In this document: in pieces, positions 5,196-7,071 of the stretch
Layout: every line of letters starts with the position of its first letter
How positions within the stretch are numbered: the stretch's first letter is position 1
Source: Bacteroidales bacterium
GTDB lineage: Bacteria; Bacteroidota; Bacteroidia; Bacteroidales; UBA7960
Direction: 5' to 3'
DNA: 7,071 nucleotides
Assembly: GCA_007128045.1 (NCBI GenBank)
Contig: SKYG01000074.1
Span: forward strand, 1 to 7,071
The notes under the pieces: model-generated
Told to the model about the DNA's origin: nothing
Databases searched by the model: none
The model's input: the letters and a program-made list of their open reading frames with translations, nothing else
Program-made: the position numbers and the translations under genes

Positions 5196-5984
5196 TCAGC
5201 CGGATAAGGATAATCTGCTAAACCATGCCATGATGATTGCAGCGGCTACAGAAGCATTCAGTGATTCAGCACCCGAGATAACCGCCCGGTCACTACTATC
5301 AGCCATACCAGGAATACGTATGAGCTTGTCAATATAGCGGGCAGTGACTGCTGATATGCCTCTTGATTCATTTCCTATGACTACTACCGCATCACGGATA
5401 CATGTCGTGTTGAAAAGGTCATCGCCTTTCAGAGATGCCCCGTAAACAGCAGGACTGTTTGTAGCCTTGCCAAGGATCACGCCCAGTTCTTCGTAACGTG
5501 TTTTTACCCGGCAAAAGGATCCCATGCTGGCTTGTATGACTTTTTGATTGAACAGATCTGCCGTGCCCGGTGAACAGAATATCTGTCTGATACCAAACCA
5601 GTCGGCTGTACGGATAATTGTACCAAGATTTCCCGGGTCTTGGATATCATCTAAATACAGGCATAACCCCTTTACGGAGAATGAATCCGGCAAATGGATA
5701 TCATCAGGTATCTGAGCTACTGCGAGTACCTGGTTTGCCGTCGACAAACCACTGATACGTGACAAGGTTGCAGGAGATACGATGGTAGTTTGTACAGAGC
5801 CGGGGATATCGTGTCGATGAGCTTCCAACCAGGGAGCTAATGCACAAACATGGTTTATTGCAAAGGGGCCGTTCAATAATTCTCCAACAACCTTGTCGCC
5901 CTCGACAACAAAGCTGTTGTGCAGCTTTCGGTATTTTTTGTGCTGCAGTGACCGGATAAACTTTATTTGTGAATTGCTGAGCAT
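5196..5984 (-). CDS. RNA 2'-O-methyltransferase, SpoU/TrmH family
   Basis: A 262-residue SPOUT enzyme that transfers a methyl group from S-adenosylmethionine to a ribose 2'-OH in rRNA or tRNA. The N-terminal part (about 1-95) is the substrate-binding domain typical of the RlmB/TrmH-like group, with NSFVVEGDKVV (23-33). The catalytic domain has motif 1 DIQDPGNLGTIIRTADWFG (113-131) with Asn119 and Arg125, motif 2 VVIGNESRGIS (201-211), and motif 3 SGAESLNASVAAAI (237-250), which form the trefoil-knot cofactor site. All three motifs are intact, so the enzyme should be active; the target nucleotide cannot be told from sequence alone. It starts 10 bases after the rplI stop, so it is very likely cotranscribed with the ribosomal protein genes. 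There is no Shine-Dalgarno before its ATG. Confidence 0.9.
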   Translation of the reverse strand: MLSNSQIKFIRSLQHKKYRKLHNSFVVEGDKVVGELLNGPFAINHVCALAPWLEAHRHDIPGSVQTTIVSPATLSRISGLSTANQVLAVAQIPDDIHLPDSFSVKGLCLYLDDIQDPGNLGTIIRTADWFGIRQIFCSPGTADLFNQKVIQASMGSFCRVKTRYEELGVILGKATNSPAVYGASLKGDDLFNTTCIRDAVVVIGNESRGISAVTARYIDKLIRIPGMADSSDRAVISGAESLNASVAAAIIMAWFSRLSLSG

Positions 5985-5994
5985 ACGCCAGCAA

Positions 5995-6444
5995 TTATTC
6001 CGATACTACTTCAAATTTGACTTCGAAGCGAACCTCTTTATGCAAATTGATCTTGGCCTTGTAGTTGCCGAGCTCTTTGATAGAGTCACCATCTACCACT
6101 ATCTTTTTGCGGTCGAGCTCAATGTCAAATTGATTTTTGATGGCTTCCGCTATTTGAAGGGCATTTACTGAACCGAATATTTTTCCGCTGGTGCCGGTTT
6201 TCGCTCCTATCTTTACCTCTATGTCACGTAGCTTATCTGCCAGCTTTTCAGCTTCTTTTTTGACTTTCTCTTCCTTGTAAGCCCTTTGTTTTATGGTCTC
6301 GGCGAGTTTTTTCTTTTCCGAACTGATTGCCAGTATGGCCAATCCTTTAGGAATTAAATAGTTGGTTGCATATCCGTCTTTTACGACTACGATATCATCT
6401 TTAAATCCCAAGTTGGGAACATCTTGTTTCAGGATAATTTCCAT
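5995..6444 (-). CDS. rplI: Large ribosomal subunit protein bL9
   Basis: bL9 binds 23S rRNA near the L1 stalk through its N-terminal domain and reaches across to a neighbouring ribosome with its C-terminal domain. The 149 residues match the usual length. MEIILKQDVPNLGFKDDIVVVKDGY opens the N-terminal domain (1-25 and onward to about 50), a charged helix rich in Lys and Glu (about 43-75) is the connector, and TSGKIFGSVNALQIAEAI (85-102) begins the C-terminal domain. The conserved signature usually reads GYA/GRNYLIPKG; here it is GYATNYLIPKG (24-34), with Thr in place of the common Arg. The gene is preceded by a GGAGG at good spacing, unlike its neighbours. It follows rpsR by 11 bases, in the common order rpsF-rpsR-rplI. 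Confidence 0.97.
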   Translation of the reverse strand: MEIILKQDVPNLGFKDDIVVVKDGYATNYLIPKGLAILAISSEKKKLAETIKQRAYKEEKVKKEAEKLADKLRDIEVKIGAKTGTSGKIFGSVNALQIAEAIKNQFDIELDRKKIVVDGDSIKELGNYKAKINLHKEVRFEVKFEVVSE

Positions 6445-6450
6445 TGTTTT

Positions 6451-6455
6451 CCTCC
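6451..6455 (-). promoter_or_regulatory. rplI: Shine-Dalgarno sequence of rplI
   Basis: On the minus strand the mRNA reads GGAGG, then AAAACA, then the rplI ATG, a spacing of six bases. The G just before it is the last base of the rpsR TAG stop, so the motif abuts that stop. Five contiguous bases can pair with the 16S anti-Shine-Dalgarno. None of the other starts visible in this window has such a motif, which is notable in a Bacteroidota-like genome. Confidence 0.75.
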
Positions 6456-6728
6456 CTATTTTAAAAGATCCGCTACATAAGGCATTAAAGCAAGATGACG
6501 TGCCCTTTTGATGGCTTTGGCGACCTTGCGCTGATACTTGATGGAAGTACCGGTGATCCTTCTTGGAAGGATTTTACCTTGCTCATTGACAAACTTGAGA
6601 AGGAAATTGGCGTCTTTGTAGTCGATATATTTTATGCCTGCTTTTTTAAACCGGCAATACTTCTTCTTTTTGATATCCACCGTTATGGGAGCAAGATATC
6701 TGATTTCCGAATTTTGTTGGTTAGCCAT
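6456..6728 (-). CDS. rpsR: Small ribosomal subunit protein bS18
   Basis: bS18 binds with bS6 to the platform of the 30S subunit. The 90 residues carry the family core: KKYCRFKKAGIKYIDYKD (22-39), LLKFVNEQGKILPRRITG (43-60) and TSIKYQRKVAKAIKRARHLA (61-80), followed by LALMPYV. An N-terminal stretch of about 15 residues makes it somewhat longer than the 75-residue E. coli protein. In the Flavobacterium johnsoniae ribosome, bS18, bS6 and bS21 together mask the anti-Shine-Dalgarno; whether this protein does the same is inferred from kinship. It lies 33 bases after rpsF, and its stop abuts the rplI Shine-Dalgarno. Confidence 0.97.
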   Translation of the reverse strand: MANQQNSEIRYLAPITVDIKKKKYCRFKKAGIKYIDYKDANFLLKFVNEQGKILPRRITGTSIKYQRKVAKAIKRARHLALMPYVADLLK

Positions 6729-6761
6729 GATTGTTTTGTCTTTTTTGTTACCAGCCTTAGA

Positions 6762-7071
6762 TTAGTTTTCTTTAAGCTTGGCCGCTTCTTTTTCGGCCCT
6801 TCTTTTCTCACTGTATGCCAGGGCATACTTGTCGAGGGCAACGGTCAGAAAACGGATCACCCGCTCATCTCGCTTAAGCTCAAGTTCAAAGTCCTTGATT
6901 AAAAGGGTGTCGGCCTTGTATGTCACCATGTGAAAAAAGCCGGTGGATTTTTTTTGGATAGGGTAGGCAAGCTTACGGAGGCCCCAGTGGTCCTCATAAA
7001 CAATCTCAGCACCTTTGGCTTTCAGATAGTCTTGAAACTTACTTACCGCTTCCTTCATCTGTTCATCAGAC
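6762..7071 (-). CDS. rpsF: Small ribosomal subunit protein bS6, partial (5' end beyond window)
   Basis: bS6 pairs with bS18 on the 30S platform. The visible protein includes MKEAVSKFQDYLKAKGAEIV, the conserved EDHWGLRKLAYPIQKKSTGF (22-41 counted from the internal Met at 7058), DFELELKRDERVIRFL (56-71) and a charged C-terminal tail rich in Lys and Glu. The ATG at 7056-7058 is not the start: the frame continues to the window edge through Ser-Asp-Glu-Gln, which matches the family pattern LSDEQMKEAV. About 15 N-terminal residues are missing, including the first beta strand. It is the first visible gene of the rpsF-rpsR-rplI unit; its promoter lies outside the window. Confidence 0.96.
   Translation of the reverse strand, partial: SDEQMKEAVSKFQDYLKAKGAEIVYEDHWGLRKLAYPIQKKSTGFFHMVTYKADTLLIKDFELELKRDERVIRFLTVALDKYALAYSEKRRAEKEAAKLKEN

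Noticed and set aside
6495..6902. Plus-strand open frame of 135 codons opposite rpsR and rpsF
   Set aside because: It is antisense to two highly conserved ribosomal protein genes and its translation resembles no family I know.

Overview
The window looks like chromosomal DNA of a Bacteroidota bacterium, probably of the order Bacteroidales. The evidence is a promoter of the TTTG / TAnnTTTG type used by this phylum, start codons mostly without Shine-Dalgarno sequences, a lipoprotein-type ApbE, and a small cysteine-tailed membrane protein of a kind I associate with Bacteroidetes. This is inference; no rRNA gene is present to fix the lineage.

Layout. Plus strand, 1-1034: a short 8-bp tandem repeat, then an ApbE-type FAD:protein FMN transferase. 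The ApbE frame continues upstream of its first ATG into a clear lipoprotein signal peptide, so the real start is not that ATG. Plus strand, 1035-1202: a compact intergenic region with a possible terminator, a good Bacteroidota promoter match, and a mosaic repeat element (hairpin, three CTTCG units, four 8-bp units like those at the window's left edge). Plus strand, 1203-4880: a four-gene MCE/Mla-type lipid ABC transporter cluster. It encodes an MCE substrate-binding protein (MlaD family), a PqiC-like auxiliary lipoprotein, an MlaE permease with an N-terminal STAS domain, and an MlaF ATPase.

Minus strand, 7071-4881: rpsF (bS6, 5' end off the window), rpsR (bS18), rplI (bL9), a SpoU/TrmH-family RNA 2'-O-methyltransferase, and the small cysteine-containing membrane protein. 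The two transcription units converge with no base between the mlaF stop and the stop of the small gene. A near-perfect 29-nt palindrome lies just past the junction.

How the parts work together. The plus-strand cluster should form one envelope lipid-trafficking machine: ATPase and permease in the inner membrane, the MCE protein anchored there and reaching into the periplasm, and the lipoprotein probably at the outer membrane. STAS, a separate protein (MlaB) in E. coli, is here covalently part of the permease. The minus-strand unit is a translation operon. bS6 and bS18 are two of the proteins that mask the anti-Shine-Dalgarno sequence in Bacteroidota ribosomes, and the gene that follows them, rplI, carries a GGAGG at good spacing.

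I found no mobile element, CRISPR array, tRNA or rRNA. Nothing here is clearly a wholly new system. The most interesting points are the repeat mosaic shared by two upstream regions, the STAS-permease fusion with a Pqi-type lipoprotein, the palindrome at the convergent junction, and the lone Shine-Dalgarno of rplI.
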